From: Ottelia alismoides
Lineage: Eukaryota > Streptophyta > Magnoliopsida > Alismatales > Hydrocharitaceae
DNA: 64,000 bases
NCBI GenBank assembly: GCA_037367405.1
Contig: JAZKJV010009633.1
Coordinates: 1-64,000, forward strand
Direction of reading: 5' to 3'
Below, piece by piece: positions 22,939 through 33,208 of the stretch. The first letter of the stretch is position 1; the number at the start of each line of letters is the position of its first letter. The position numbers and the translations under genes were made by a program. Below the pieces are notes generated by a model. It saw only the letters and a list, made by a program, of their open reading frames with translations, had not been told where the DNA came from and ran no database searches.

Positions 22939-25002
22939 ATGATGGATCACCCTCCTTTCTTCCCGACTCTTGCGGCTTTCCCTTCTTATCCCCATCATTC
23001 CACTGCATACTCGAGGGAGGTCGTATCTCCGATCAACCTTCCATTCTCACCTTCCCCTTCCCGTCATTCTTCTGGGCAGGCTGTGCTAGACTTCCGTGAA
23101 GATCAGACGGAACATATATGAGACCCGGACGATTCCATTGCTGGGATGAGAGTGCACTCCATACACGATCATAGACAACAGATGCGAGTATCAGATACCT
23201 CCTACACCAGGGTGATCGATGAGCATACATACCAGGAAGCTCAGTCAGCTTCTACATTCAACCATTTCATTCTTGATTTGGAGTTTATTCAAAGACTACC
23301 AAAATTCTCAGGGGAGGTGCACGAGGAGCCATATCTTCATCTATCCAAGTTGGAGGAATTCTATGTGACCCAGGCATATTCAGATATTACTTCTGAGGAG
23401 CTGATGTTGAAGACCTTCCCATTTTTACTCCAGGACAGAGCCATAAAATGGCACAGATGATTGGGAAGGAGATTTGCTACGTGGGGAGAGCTATGCTTAG
23501 AGTTTCTACAAAGATATTATCCCCATCATAGAGCAGATATGATGCGGTCTGTCATCATGAATTTTTCAGTAGACCCCCATGAGCCATTGCATGATTCATG
23601 GCTGAGGTTTCTTGACCTCTTGAGGAGATTTCCAGATCATGGACTTTCACCGACCGACCTTATTGAGATCTCCATGAGGGGGATGACCGCTGATCAGATT
23701 GCACTGGTAGTGTCCTCGTGTGGCGGTTCACACCACAGTACCGACATTGATTTACTTGATTCCATCTCGAGAGTACTTTCACAGGCTCCATCTTCACGAG
23801 ATACATTAGTCGTGACAACACACGAGGATGATGCAATACCAGTTGGGTGTGCCGCACTTCATGAGGATACAACTTCTACACACCAGATTGAGGACATGGA
23901 TTCTGCTGTACTACAGACGATAGAGGAGATGACTGCCACCGTGGATGCTCTGACCAATAGATTGATCGAGTTCCCATTGGTCTTCCAGATAGAGCTTGAG
24001 TCAGTCCCGTACTTTTCAGTTGACGAGTCTTGGATATCAGATCTTCTGATATTCCTGGAGATGGAGGAGCCCATGCTACTACAATCATCAGTCAAGACAT
24101 TTCAGTGTCCATTCCCAAACGACTCAGCTTCTACTCTGCTGAGGTACTTCTCTAATTCAGATGGCTATCAGGACTTATTCCAGCAGCCACAACTCGATGC
24201 GAGATTCTATTTGGAGATGACAGATATAGATAGTCCCGTATTTGAGCCTTCTTGCCTCCAGTTTGTAGAGATAGATACATTTCATGAGGAGCAGTTAACA
24301 GCCTGCACTGCCGCAGCTCGAGGATCAGTTTCAGACACATCAACAGCGTCCGCATTGTTGACCAGTACCTTTTCCTGTTTCCTGATTGATCAGAGGCAGA
24401 CTTCAGCTAATGAGGCATTTAGGTGCAAGGAATAGGTGCTTGCCAGTAGTGCAAATTTCCTTATAGATTCTGATCCGCCCTTTCCCACTGATGATCTGGC
24501 ATTACTCCTCGAGGGGTATCTGCGGGAGGATGCCCCATACGATGCGTACTTGGTTTCACTTTCTGAGAGTGTATACGATCTGTCGGATCATGAAACCGAG
24601 TCTTCTGATCTTTCTGAATCTGAGTTGCCTCATCTCGATGACCCTCGCGAGGTTGAGCCGATCTTTGAGATATTCGATGATGTTTCAGATATTCCTTCAT
24701 TCTATGCATTGGATATTGGTTCTTTTTGTGAGTCTCCTGGTATCGATCTTCCATATCTTTCCGAGACGATGATTAATGTGGAGGATTCCATGACTGATCC
24801 TTCTTTCTCCATGTTCGATTTCTTTGGCTCTACACTTCCACTCCATTTTGATCTTGAGCTGATGACGTCATTTATGCTACCGGATCCTGATTATATCTTC
24901 CCATATCTTTGCCCGGTAGCGGACACCCGCCTGATTGCCTACTTGGGTGTCATCGTTTACACTATTGATTTCGTCGTAGTTCATTTACCACGACTACGAT
25001 GA
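22939..25002 (+). pseudogene. Gag-like protein with long acidic C-terminal extension (element B)
   Basis: A single reading frame of about 688 codons starts at MMDHPP and is broken only by in-frame stops: TGA at 23119, TGA at 23458 and TAG at 24433. Residues about 115-290 form a Retrotrans_gag domain: FSGEVHEEPYLHL, EELMLKTFPFLLQDRAIKW, TWGELCLEFLQRYYP, and then FPDHGLSPTDLIEIS. The remaining ~390 residues are acidic and rich in D, E, S, F and P, with no zinc knuckle, protease DSG/DTG motif or RT. The same C-terminal region is conserved in element C, where the TAG at 24433 corresponds to a TGG codon. The gag part would form the particle. The acidic part is of unknown function and I recognise no family for it. 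Confidence 0.8.
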
Positions 25003-25208
25003 CAGTACAACATTCGCCTTACAGATGCCATCCTGAACCTTGATACTGCATTATCCTAGCCTTTGCGTCCAGCTAGGGGCGTAAAACCTAGCGCTTGTTG
25101 AGAGGCACCTAAACATTGTCCACTTTGTATGTACATGTTTTGTCATGATTTGTTCCTTGTTTCTTCCGTTTTTGTTTTCACCCCAGGTCTCGTTTAGCTT
25201 TATTTTTA
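25003..25208 (+). other. Spacer between gag and hairpin array (element B)
   Basis: A short non-coding stretch. CTAGCGCTTGTTGAGAGGCACC here has a clear counterpart in element C near 44868-44890. Confidence 0.6.
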
Positions 25209-25670
25209 CTATACTTAGGATGTATCTTATCCTAAGTATAGGGGGTGTAAACACCGAGTTGTTTCCTTTCGTTCTGTTTCATTACTCCTATCGTTGCCTA
25301 TACTTAAGGATCCTTCACCTTAAGTATAGGGGGAGTGATGTCGTTCCTCAAATCTTGTATATATTTGTCTTCGTCCCTTTCTACCTCTGTTTTGCTACCT
25401 ATACTTAGGGATATTTTACCCTAAGTATAGGAGAGGTAGACCCTGTACATCCTTTCACTCGGATTTCCCTTTGTGTACAGCCTACTATACTTAGGATTAC
25501 TTGATCCTAAGTATAGGGGGAACTCCGAGATTCTTTTCCATTCTATTCTTTGACTCATCTTTGTAGTATAGGTTTTCTTTTCACTTCCTATACTAAGCAC
25601 GAGTTATGTATTCTTCATCGCTCTTGATTCACTCTGGTGACATCGTTCGAGCTAAGTATAGGGGGTGTCG
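25209..25670 (+). repeat. Array of polypurine-tract-like hairpins (element B)
   Basis: Four strong hairpins: 25209-25241, 25297-25330, 25398-25431 and 25485-25516. Each has 12-13-bp perfect arms of the form CTATACTTAGG / CCTAAGTATAG. A weaker one lies at 25564-25595, and a single arm at 25651-25665. The 3' arms run into purines (AAGTATAGGGGG) and so copy the PPT that precedes the 3' LTR (AAGTATAGGAGG). Element C has the matching array at 44311-44765. Confidence 0.85.
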
Positions 25671-27253
25671 TATATATTTCATATATACTTTAGCCATAAC
25701 TCGTACTTTGTGTGAGTGTGTTAATAAATAAAATGGCTAAAACCCTTAAAAATCCATAAAAAATTAAAAATTTTCTTGTACATAAAATTCTTTATTGCAC
25801 ATACATAGCTATTTACAAAAATATTTTTGTAAAAATGTTTGTAAAAATGTTTTATGTAAAGATTTTGTAAATATTTTGATATCAAAACTATGTATATATA
25901 GTACAAAATTTTTGTAAAATGTTTGAAAAACAAAAAGTTTGCAAAAACCCTTGTGTAAATGTGTGTAAATACTTTGCAAAACTTCTGCATTTATGCACAC
26001 ATCCATGTTTTCAAACATTTTTCAAAACTTTTGCATGCCTTCAAAAGTTTTCAAAAATTGCATTTTTGTAAATATTTGTATAGTTTTTCTTGAATCATAG
26101 TTGACATTTAAACTATCCTGGAATTAAATTGAAAACTGGAGCTTGGTTAAGATCTTAATCCACCTAATTCTAAGAGGAACCTTATAGGGCTTAGGGTTGA
26201 GACTTTTCAGGTCCATGGTGACTTAATTCTTTGAGTCCACTAGGATATGATCATATATCATCTTGATGAGCCTAAGTAGAACACTTAACAACACACATAT
26301 GACTCTCATAGACAATGACTTTACTTGCACCAGCACTTTACACCTAGCTCTCCACGGATGAGGTGGTGAGGAGGTAATCTTCTTTGACTTGGGGTATCAT
26401 ATGAGGGTAGTACTTCTAGGCGGAACCTCTCTTCTTCTTTTAGTGAAGGAAGTGCGTCTCAACTTGGTCTGGTAGCAGTGAGGTCTAAAGACAGGAGTTG
26501 TGGGTTGCGATAAAGCTTCAAAAGAGGGACAGTCTACTGGCTCAAGAGGAAAAACTCCTTATGTATATATGCTGCATCATGTATATATGTTGTACATATG
26601 CACATAAAAAAATGTGCAAAAAGAAAAGAACTCCAAAAAAAATGGTGGGTCTGATAGAAAATGAAATACTCACTGGAGTGTATATAGTCCAATAAAGCAA
26701 AGCTTATGTTACCCATGCCCATCTCATGAAGCTTGCAACAGGGAGACTTGGCTACACTGGTCGAGCTCCCAAGGATACATGGCTACACTGGCCATGGTCC
26801 ATTCTCTTCTTCCTCCTCTTCTTGAGCTAGTTGAACTTGAACTTAGAAGGGAGTACCCCGCTCCTCGAGGGAAGAGCTTCCAGACTAGGGCATTAGAGTT
26901 ACCTTGTTGAGGGAGGTTGTCACTTTGCCATTTCTGAGGTGGGGAGATTCATATCACTTACACCGTACAAGAAAAGATTCAAGGTCATCAGAGATTGTGT
27001 ATGTAGACTTGTTATGATCTGGATTGTTGAGGAGTCTTGACCATAGATTGGTGGAACTTAGAGGCTGTTGGGTTTTAAACCTAAGTCCAAATAAGGTTCC
27101 GACAAATTAATAATCCAAAGATCTGACTGAGCTCCATACTTCAATTTAATGAAGACAAGTTTAATAATCGGCATTGATTCATCTTCTTTCCCTTCTTTTT
27201 CTTTTCCTTTTTCATTTCACTTCTTTTTCAAAAAAGTGTTTGCTAAGGGCATC
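25671..27253 (+). other. 3' untranslated region of element B
   Basis: 1.6 kb with no gene. The first part (25690-26100) is rich in TTTGTAAAAATG-like runs. The rest is unique-looking sequence conserved in inverted orientation in element C (42723-44300), for example the blocks around CGAGGGAAGAGC and GGTTCCGCC. The short ORFs here are not conserved as proteins. Confidence 0.7.
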
Positions 27254-27272
27254 AAAAGTAAAGTATAGGAGG
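27254..27272 (+). other. Polypurine tract of element B
   Basis: AAAAGTAAAGTATAGGAGG ends exactly at the 3' LTR. The upstream GTTTGCTAAGGGC...AAAAGTAAAGTATAGG layout resembles the PPT region of other plant Athila/Tat elements, where plus-strand DNA synthesis starts. Confidence 0.75.
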
Positions 27273-30200
27273 TGATGAATACTCATTCATCACTCTTTAT
27301 TGTTTTATTTTAGCTATTTATCTTGGCAAAATACCATGCATATAGTTGTAAATATAATAAATTACCAATAAGCATGCATTTGTTAATATTCAATAAATAG
27401 CATGTATTTGTGCAAAAATAAAAGAATAAAGAATAAAAGAAAAAGAAGGAGATATTTAGAATAAATATCAAGTAACCCAAATCCAAGGGAGGGCCAAGCA
27501 TTGGCCTGACCGCCAAATAAAATAAGTAGAGAGAGATAGGGCCACTCTATCTTGTACACTTTCCCTTCTATGTATATATATATATATTATTTTCATAAAA
27601 ATCAAATAAAAATGTGATTCCAACCCCTTGTATATATTTCTAAAAATAAAACAAAAATTAGAAAAAAAGAAGTAAAATAAAAACAAAATAAATTCTCTCT
27701 CACCCTTGTACATAATACATGTATATATGTACACTATCACTATTTATTTCACCTTTGTAAATAACCAGTAAAAATCAAATAAAAATTATTTTATACTCTA
27801 AATTTTATGTTGTAAATAAGTAAAATATAAAATTAGGATATTTATACAAAAATAAGAAAATAAAAATAATAATATAAAATACATAGGTATTTTATACATG
27901 TATATATTATATTATATTGTATATAACATAATTTATTTTTCATAAAAATAATAAAAAACCACTAAAAAACAGTTTGAAAAATAATAATAAATTTTTATTT
28001 TAAAATTGTTTTCTATTTTTTATTTATTTTATAAATCTTTTCTATTTCCTATTTTCTGATTGGTCCAAGGTGGACTGTTGATCCCGGTCAACTGTCCCCC
28101 TGGACCACTCTTCTCTTGGATCCAAGTTTCGCCCGACTTTCCTAAATTTTTTTCGAGCTGATCCGTTCACCGTTCCTTTCGATTAGTGGCTTCGATTACC
28201 GAGGAATGATCCAAGTCACATGCCCGATGATATTAGTAGGGATCCGTTCCTCGGATTGCACGCTTTCACTCCAGACTTATCGGACCTCGCTGAGTATATA
28301 GTCTCCTTGAGCCGCAATTTCTCCCGCATCTTCTGCCTTTGCCCTCATCCCTAGTGAACTCCGTCTTCCTCCTTAAGTGACAGCGGATGAGGAGGTTCGT
28401 TGCAGTGAGGAGTTGAGGTGTCTAGCCTTTAGTCCAGCGAATTTCTCACCGTGCTCTGCCGCGAGGTGAGCTCGAGCCTCTGGAGACGTTGATCCATTGA
28501 GGCGAAGACCCCCGGAGGTCGCTGACCTCCAGCCTAGACGATATAATCCATCAGGTAGCCTAGTTTCTTTCTGTTTTTGCTTTTGATTCTTATTTTGGTC
28601 AAATAGATGAGCTTCGGTTCCCAGCTCCGGTCACTCTGGCCGGATAATCCTTTGGACCTTCTGACCCTACGACCATCTCCATGAGACCTCTCTCCACCTA
28701 TTTCGCCCCTCCATTCATCCTAATTCACCCAGGAACAGGGAGCTGATCCTCCTCCACCGTCGCCTTGCCGGAGGACTTCGCCCCGCCTCATCCTTCACCC
28801 TATCGCATGCACTAACGGGTCGAGGCACTTTGCCCTCGACCCAACAATCGTTCTGTGCAGGTTCGAGTGCCAATGAACCTCATCTGGAGGTTCGAACACT
28901 GAAGCACAGAAGCTCCAGGTCCCTCACATCACCGAAGCATTCCAGGAGCTCCTGGCCTCATCGGAGCATAGCATCAGTTGCGAACGGTCTCCAGCTTCAT
29001 TTCCCCTATCAGAGCAGCCCGTGAGGATGCCCCTGCTGCGCGTATCTATCGATTGAAGCTCGCCGAAGGCGAATTTGTCGGTGTTCTTCCAGGAGCTATC
29101 CCAGCCATCGGATCGAGACCACCCCTCCAGTTCTGATCGTAAGCGTCCAACATCCGAGGCGTCTTGTCCGTCCGATCCATCTGAGAATCGATTTCCAGCC
29201 GTTCATCGTCGAAGGGGTATCAGTAGCGCTGAGCCGTCATATCTTAAGTGAAGACCCCTCGACCGTCGGATCATCCACTAATAAGGGTATTTGCACTTAG
29301 GCCCTTCACACTTTTTATCTTTATTGTTTAGTCATGTAAATAGTTTTAGCAGTTATTTTTAGTTTGGACATTTTTCACTTAGGACCTTATATTTTCAGAC
29401 TTTGCATTTTAGTCCCTCTAAGTATAGTTCACGTGGTCTAGCACGTGCCTTGTGGGTTATTTGCACATTTCTGCCTCGAATCTATTGCTGTTATCAAATG
29501 AATTTTTATAAATAGGAATTGCATTTATACCCCTGCTTATCTGTTTCACGTGCCGACCTCGTGCGGCTTTGGGCTTTTTGCATATTTAGCCCTATACTCC
29601 TTCTACATGTTATTATTTGGCTGATAACTTTTCCATAATTACATTTAGGTCTCTGTGTACTGTGCATTTTTGATTGGTTGAAATAAATAGCAACATTCGT
29701 CCAAACTTCATGAAATTTGGAAACATGGCCTCTGGCATTGTGTAAACAATTCTATGAATTTTTGGGCTCTTTTTGTTTTCATTTAGTATTTTTAAAAATT
29801 CAAAAACCTTAGAAATTGCTTCTATCTAATTTGAAAAATCAACTAAAAATATTAAAAACACTCTAAAAATCTAAAAAAAATCAATGTTTGCTTGTTTGGT
29901 TTTGTTTTTGATTCAGTCAAATTTTTGTTGTATTTGGATTTATAAAGCCCTAAAAATTGAAAAACACTAAAAAACTTAGAAAAATCATTAAAAATTCATA
30001 AAAAATAAAAAAAATACACTTTCTTTTTCTGTAGTTAGGTTTTCATTTTTACTTCATCATAGAATTGTTGTTGGAATTTTATAGGCTATTTTACTAATTT
30101 TAAATAGCCATTAGATTCTGCCTACACATTATCTTTTATTTTCAATCTTGTTTCATTTTTATAAAATTAACTAAAAATCAGAAAAATTCAAGAAAAATAC

Positions 30201-30603
30201 TAAAAACACTTGAATATTTGCAAAACCCATTTTTTTATTTTAATTTTCTGTCCATTTTTGCTCCTTGAAATAATTGTTTGATTAGGCCTTTTTGATTTCT
30301 TTTATCCATTTTTCTTAATATAAAAATTACAAAAAATTGAAAAACCAAAAATCCACCAAAAATAGTTTGTTTCTTTTATTTTTAAACCCCGACTACTTCG
30401 TAGGTTTTTCCAAACCGTGCTCCTTATGTTCGACCCTGGTGGCTATACCAGGTAAAATAAAATAGCGAGACTAGTATTTGACCTGATTTGTTGATTTATT
30501 TTGATTGGTGGTCTTGATTTTCTTGATTGAGTCCGGTCCGAGGGGTTGAGGTCGCAACGACCATTGATACCTTCTTGCCTTAGTCGCTCGGGTCGAGTCA
30601 TCA
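27273..30603 (+). repeat. 3' LTR of element B
   Basis: It begins TGATGAATACTCATTCATC and ends GAGTCATCA, so the 6-bp terminal inverted repeat TGATGA/TCATCA is intact here. It is 3331 bp, slightly shorter than the 5' LTR. The W-box pair at 28077-28092 and TATA at 28295-28300 are retained. Confidence 0.9.
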
Positions 30604-30633
30604 CTGCCCCAAGGGGGCAGCCCCATTAACCTC
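30604..30633. mobile_element. Hairpin MITE 20, right part, with target duplication
   Basis: CTGCC (30604-30608) is the second copy of the element B target duplication. The following CCAAGGGGGCAGCCCCATTA... completes the hairpin begun at 17627. Confidence 0.9.
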
Positions 30634-31200
30634 ATATATATATATATATAGGGCCCTTCCAATGAGGTGCACATTTCCTGGGTGCATGGAAAGCCCATCA
30701 CGAGATCTGTAGATCTCGATCTAGTAGTTCTTCAGCTAAAAGGGTATTTTAGTCCATACATTTTCGTTTTGAATTTGAATTTTATTTTGAATTTGAAATT
30801 TATTTCATCCTTGTATTTTCCATTTTTAGCGCGTCCGATTTGGTATTTTTTGTTGCCTTTTAGTTAATAAAGTTTCGCCAATGTGATAACATTTTCGCGT
30901 AATGCAGAATAGCAGAGCTTTTTGTAAAATTCCCATTGATATTGTAGAACTGTATCCTGCATTGTAAAATAAAATCACAGTTAGTAATAGTTATATTATT
31001 ATAATTATAATTTTGATAACACTATTGTAAAAGTTCATGCACGTTTTGTAACATCTGTATGGAGATTGTAAATCCACATCCACAATTATGTGTGTTTTTC
31101 ACAAATATGTGTGGTATTTCTTGTTCACAAACTGAAATTGTTAGAAATTTATAATATTAACGATAAATGTAAAAAGTAACATGGTATTGTAAAGTTAATT

Positions 31201-31318
31201 CGAGATTGTAAGAAACAATCCGATATTTGTAAAAAAATGATTTGATATTGTAAAAAACGATCTAATATTGTAAAAAAGGATCCGAGGTTGTTAAAAATGA
31301 TCTCTGATTGTAAAATCT
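31201..31318. repeat. ~20-22-bp degenerate tandem repeat (GATATTGTAAAAAACGATCT type)
   Basis: About six units in a row, each with an ATTGTAAAAA core followed by GATC-like sequence. Scattered single ATTGTAAA motifs continue upstream to about 30900. Confidence 0.75.
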
Positions 31319-31399
31319 GGGCGTGCTCTCCTCCATTTGCACCTCCCTCCATCATTCTCTTCCACGACCCACCTCCTCCATGCATGTCCACCACCGCCC

Positions 31400-31495
31400 A
31401 CGACCCCTCAGGGTGAGGAAGAGTTTGTTGATGGTGAGGACGCCATCACGGTTGGCATCGAAGATGTCGAAGACACGATGAAGGAGAACACACCA
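31400..31495 (-). pseudogene. Captured EF-hand (calmodulin-like) gene fragment
   Basis: The minus strand encodes RVFDIFDANRDGVLTIN followed by KLFLTL. This is the entering helix and 12-residue loop of an EF-hand (D-x-N-x-D-G-x-L-x-x-x-x), with Lys in place of the usual Glu at loop position 12. The match is to the first EF-hand of plant calmodulin-like proteins. The frame degenerates after about 15 further codons and no second EF-hand follows, so this is a fragment without likely function, carried by the surrounding inverted-repeat element. Confidence 0.65.
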
Positions 31496-31884
31496 CGTGT
31501 GCTACCACCATCTCCTCCACCGTAGTCGTGCTCTGCCACATGCACCACCACCAACTCCGTCGTCGTCGTGCTTCGTCCCGTGCACCACTACCAACGTAGC
31601 CGCCGTCGTGCTCCACGTGGAACCCTTGCTGCCGTCATTTGTTATGGGAGAGGAAACCCTAGCAATGGATTGTCAACAAAGGGACCAAGAATAGAATGTG
31701 AGTTGTCACATATCTATTTTTAGAGTGTGACTAAATGACTAAAATGAGTTTTTGACATTAAATAAATTAAGATAAAAGAGGCATTAATCGGATCCGTTGG
31801 ATTAATTGCGGATGGATGAGATGGCGGGCTTTCCATGCACCCAGAAAAGGTGCACCTTATTGGATATATTTCCTCTATATGTAT

Positions 31885-32266
31885 GGAAAGGGAGCCTACT
31901 TTGTGAAGTAGGTAACCTTACCTACTTTGCATCCATTTTTATTTTTTTTTACTTTTTTTTTGAAAAATACCACTGTGAATTTTAATAACAATATCCTTCT
32001 AATATGTCATTCAAATTTCGTCAGAAACAGAGACTCCTATGGCCTCCATCCAGAACATGTATTTTTAACGGTCATAGATTTGCTGTAAATTGCTGATTCT
32101 GGATGGAGGCCATCGGACTCTCTGTTTCTGACGAAATTTGAATGACATATTAGAGGGATATAGTTATGAAAATCCACGGAAGCATTTTCAAAAAAAAATA
32201 AAAAATTTGCTAAAAATGGATGTGAAGTAGGTAAGGTTACCTACTTCACAAAGTAGGTCCCTTTCC
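31885..32266. mobile_element. Hairpin MITE 22 (AAGTAGGTAACCTTACC subtype)
   Basis: Termini are GGAAAGGGAGCCTACTTTG and AAGTAGGTCCCTTTCC. The inner stem is the family core (TTTCGTCAGAAACAGAGACT). The subterminal palindrome is AAGTAGGTAACCTTACCTACTT, which shares no sequence with the other subtypes. Confidence 0.9.
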
Positions 32267-32287
32267 TCTCTCTCTCTACACACACGT

Positions 32288-32672
32288 GGGTAAAATGGGG
32301 CTGGCCCCTAAGGGGAGCTAACTTAGCTCCCCCCACCTCATTTTCTTCATTTTTTATTTTTTTTGAAAATTTTTTCTGTCAATATTCATCACTATATCCC
32401 TACATTAGGTCATTCAAATTTCGTATGAAACAGAGACTCCTACGGCCTTCATCCAGACAATCATTTTTTAACTGTTCTAGGATTTTTTAAATCGACCATG
32501 TCTGGATGGAGATTGTAGGAGTCTCTGTTTCGCATGATATTTGAACGACATGATATAGGGATATAATAATGAATTTACATGATTTTTATTTTCAAAAAAA
32601 ATAAAAAATATGGGAAAAATGAAACGGGGAGAGCTAAGTTAGCTCCCCCTAGGGGGCATACACATTTTACCC
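32288..32672. mobile_element. Hairpin MITE 23
   Basis: Termini are GGGTAAAATGGGGCTGGCCC and GGGGGCATACACATTTTACCC. The subterminal palindrome is of the GGGAGCTAACTTAGCTCCC type. Flanked by TG/TA simple repeats. Confidence 0.9.
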
Positions 32673-32970
32673 TATATATGTGTGTATGTATGTGTGTGAA
32701 ATTTAGCCAGGTGTAGTACACCGAGTCAAGAAACTAATAACAAATTATATCGATCCACCCTCGTTTTACTTAATAGAAGTGTACCAAGGTAGAGATAGTT
32801 GTGTAAGATGTGTCAAGGGAGAGAGTGGTTAGTGAGTTTTCTTCTTAACCTACAAGTACCTAATAAAATAGATTGGAATCAATATAGAACTTAGGCAGGT
32901 TTAGTCCAAGTCAAGAAACTAATAAAAATTGTATCAATTCACTCTTATTTTACTTGGTCCAAATTTTTTG
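32673..32970. other. Unassigned non-coding DNA
   Basis: A TATG/TGTG repeat at the start, then two imperfect copies of a segment (AGTCAAGAAACTAATAA... near 32724 and 32913). No gene seen. Confidence 0.5.
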
Positions 32971-33208
32971 GGATTTTTACCAGGCAGACCCTTAAACTTT
33001 GCCAATTACTTCCACAACCTTTGAAATAACATAATTCCCCCTTTGACCCTGTAAACTTGCCAACCCATACCCCATGAACCCTGCGGTTAATCTGTTTGAA
33101 GCTCGTGAGGGTTCTTGAGATAATTTATGGGTTGATGGTGTAATTATGTTGTGCAAAAGGTCTTAGAGGTAATTGACAAAGTTTATAGGATTTGTCGGGT
33201 AAAAATTC
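32971..33208. mobile_element. Small hairpin MITE (~238 bp)
   Basis: Inverted arms: TTTTTACCAGGCAGACCC...AAACTTTGCCAATTAC on the left and GTAATTGACAAAGTTTATAGG...GGGTAAAAATTC on the right. ACAACCTTTGAAATAACATAA pairs roughly with the opposite arm, so the foldback spans nearly the whole element. Not related to the main hairpin family. Confidence 0.75.

Larger units (their letters stand above)
17949..30603 (+). mobile_element. Element B: complete gag-only LTR retrotransposon (12,655 bp)
   Basis: The element has two LTRs of about 3.3 kb, a degenerate tRNA-Asp PBS, a leader, one gag-like reading frame, an array of polypurine-tract-like hairpins, a 3' UTR and a final PPT. No protease, RT, RNase H or integrase motif is found between gag and the 3' LTR. 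This architecture fits the non-autonomous TR-GAG class. The LTRs differ by eight substitutions in roughly the first 220 bp by eye, so the insertion is not recent. Element C is a relative in the opposite orientation. Confidence 0.9.
30651..31875. mobile_element. 1.2-kb terminal-inverted-repeat element carrying a captured gene fragment (Pack-MULE-like)
   Basis: Inverted ends of about 50 bp: AATGAGGTGCACATTTCCTG then GGTGCATGGAAAGCCC on the left, and GGGCTTTCCATGCACCCAG then GGTGCACCTTATTGG on the right. TA-rich sequence flanks both sides, so the target duplication cannot be resolved. Inside are a T/A-rich left half with repeated ATTGTAAA motifs and a GC-rich right half with an EF-hand coding fragment. 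No transposase is present. A Mutator-like origin is an inference from long inverted ends and gene capture. Confidence 0.7.

Noticed and set aside
25003..27272. Hidden pol (RT or integrase) downstream of gag in element B
   Set aside because: No YVDD-like, DSG/DTG-like or zinc-finger motif was seen in the short ORFs, and the region is AT-rich with hairpins.
30651..31875. Helitron
   Set aside because: Helitrons lack terminal inverted repeats; this element has ~50-bp inverted ends and no clear CTRR end with hairpin.
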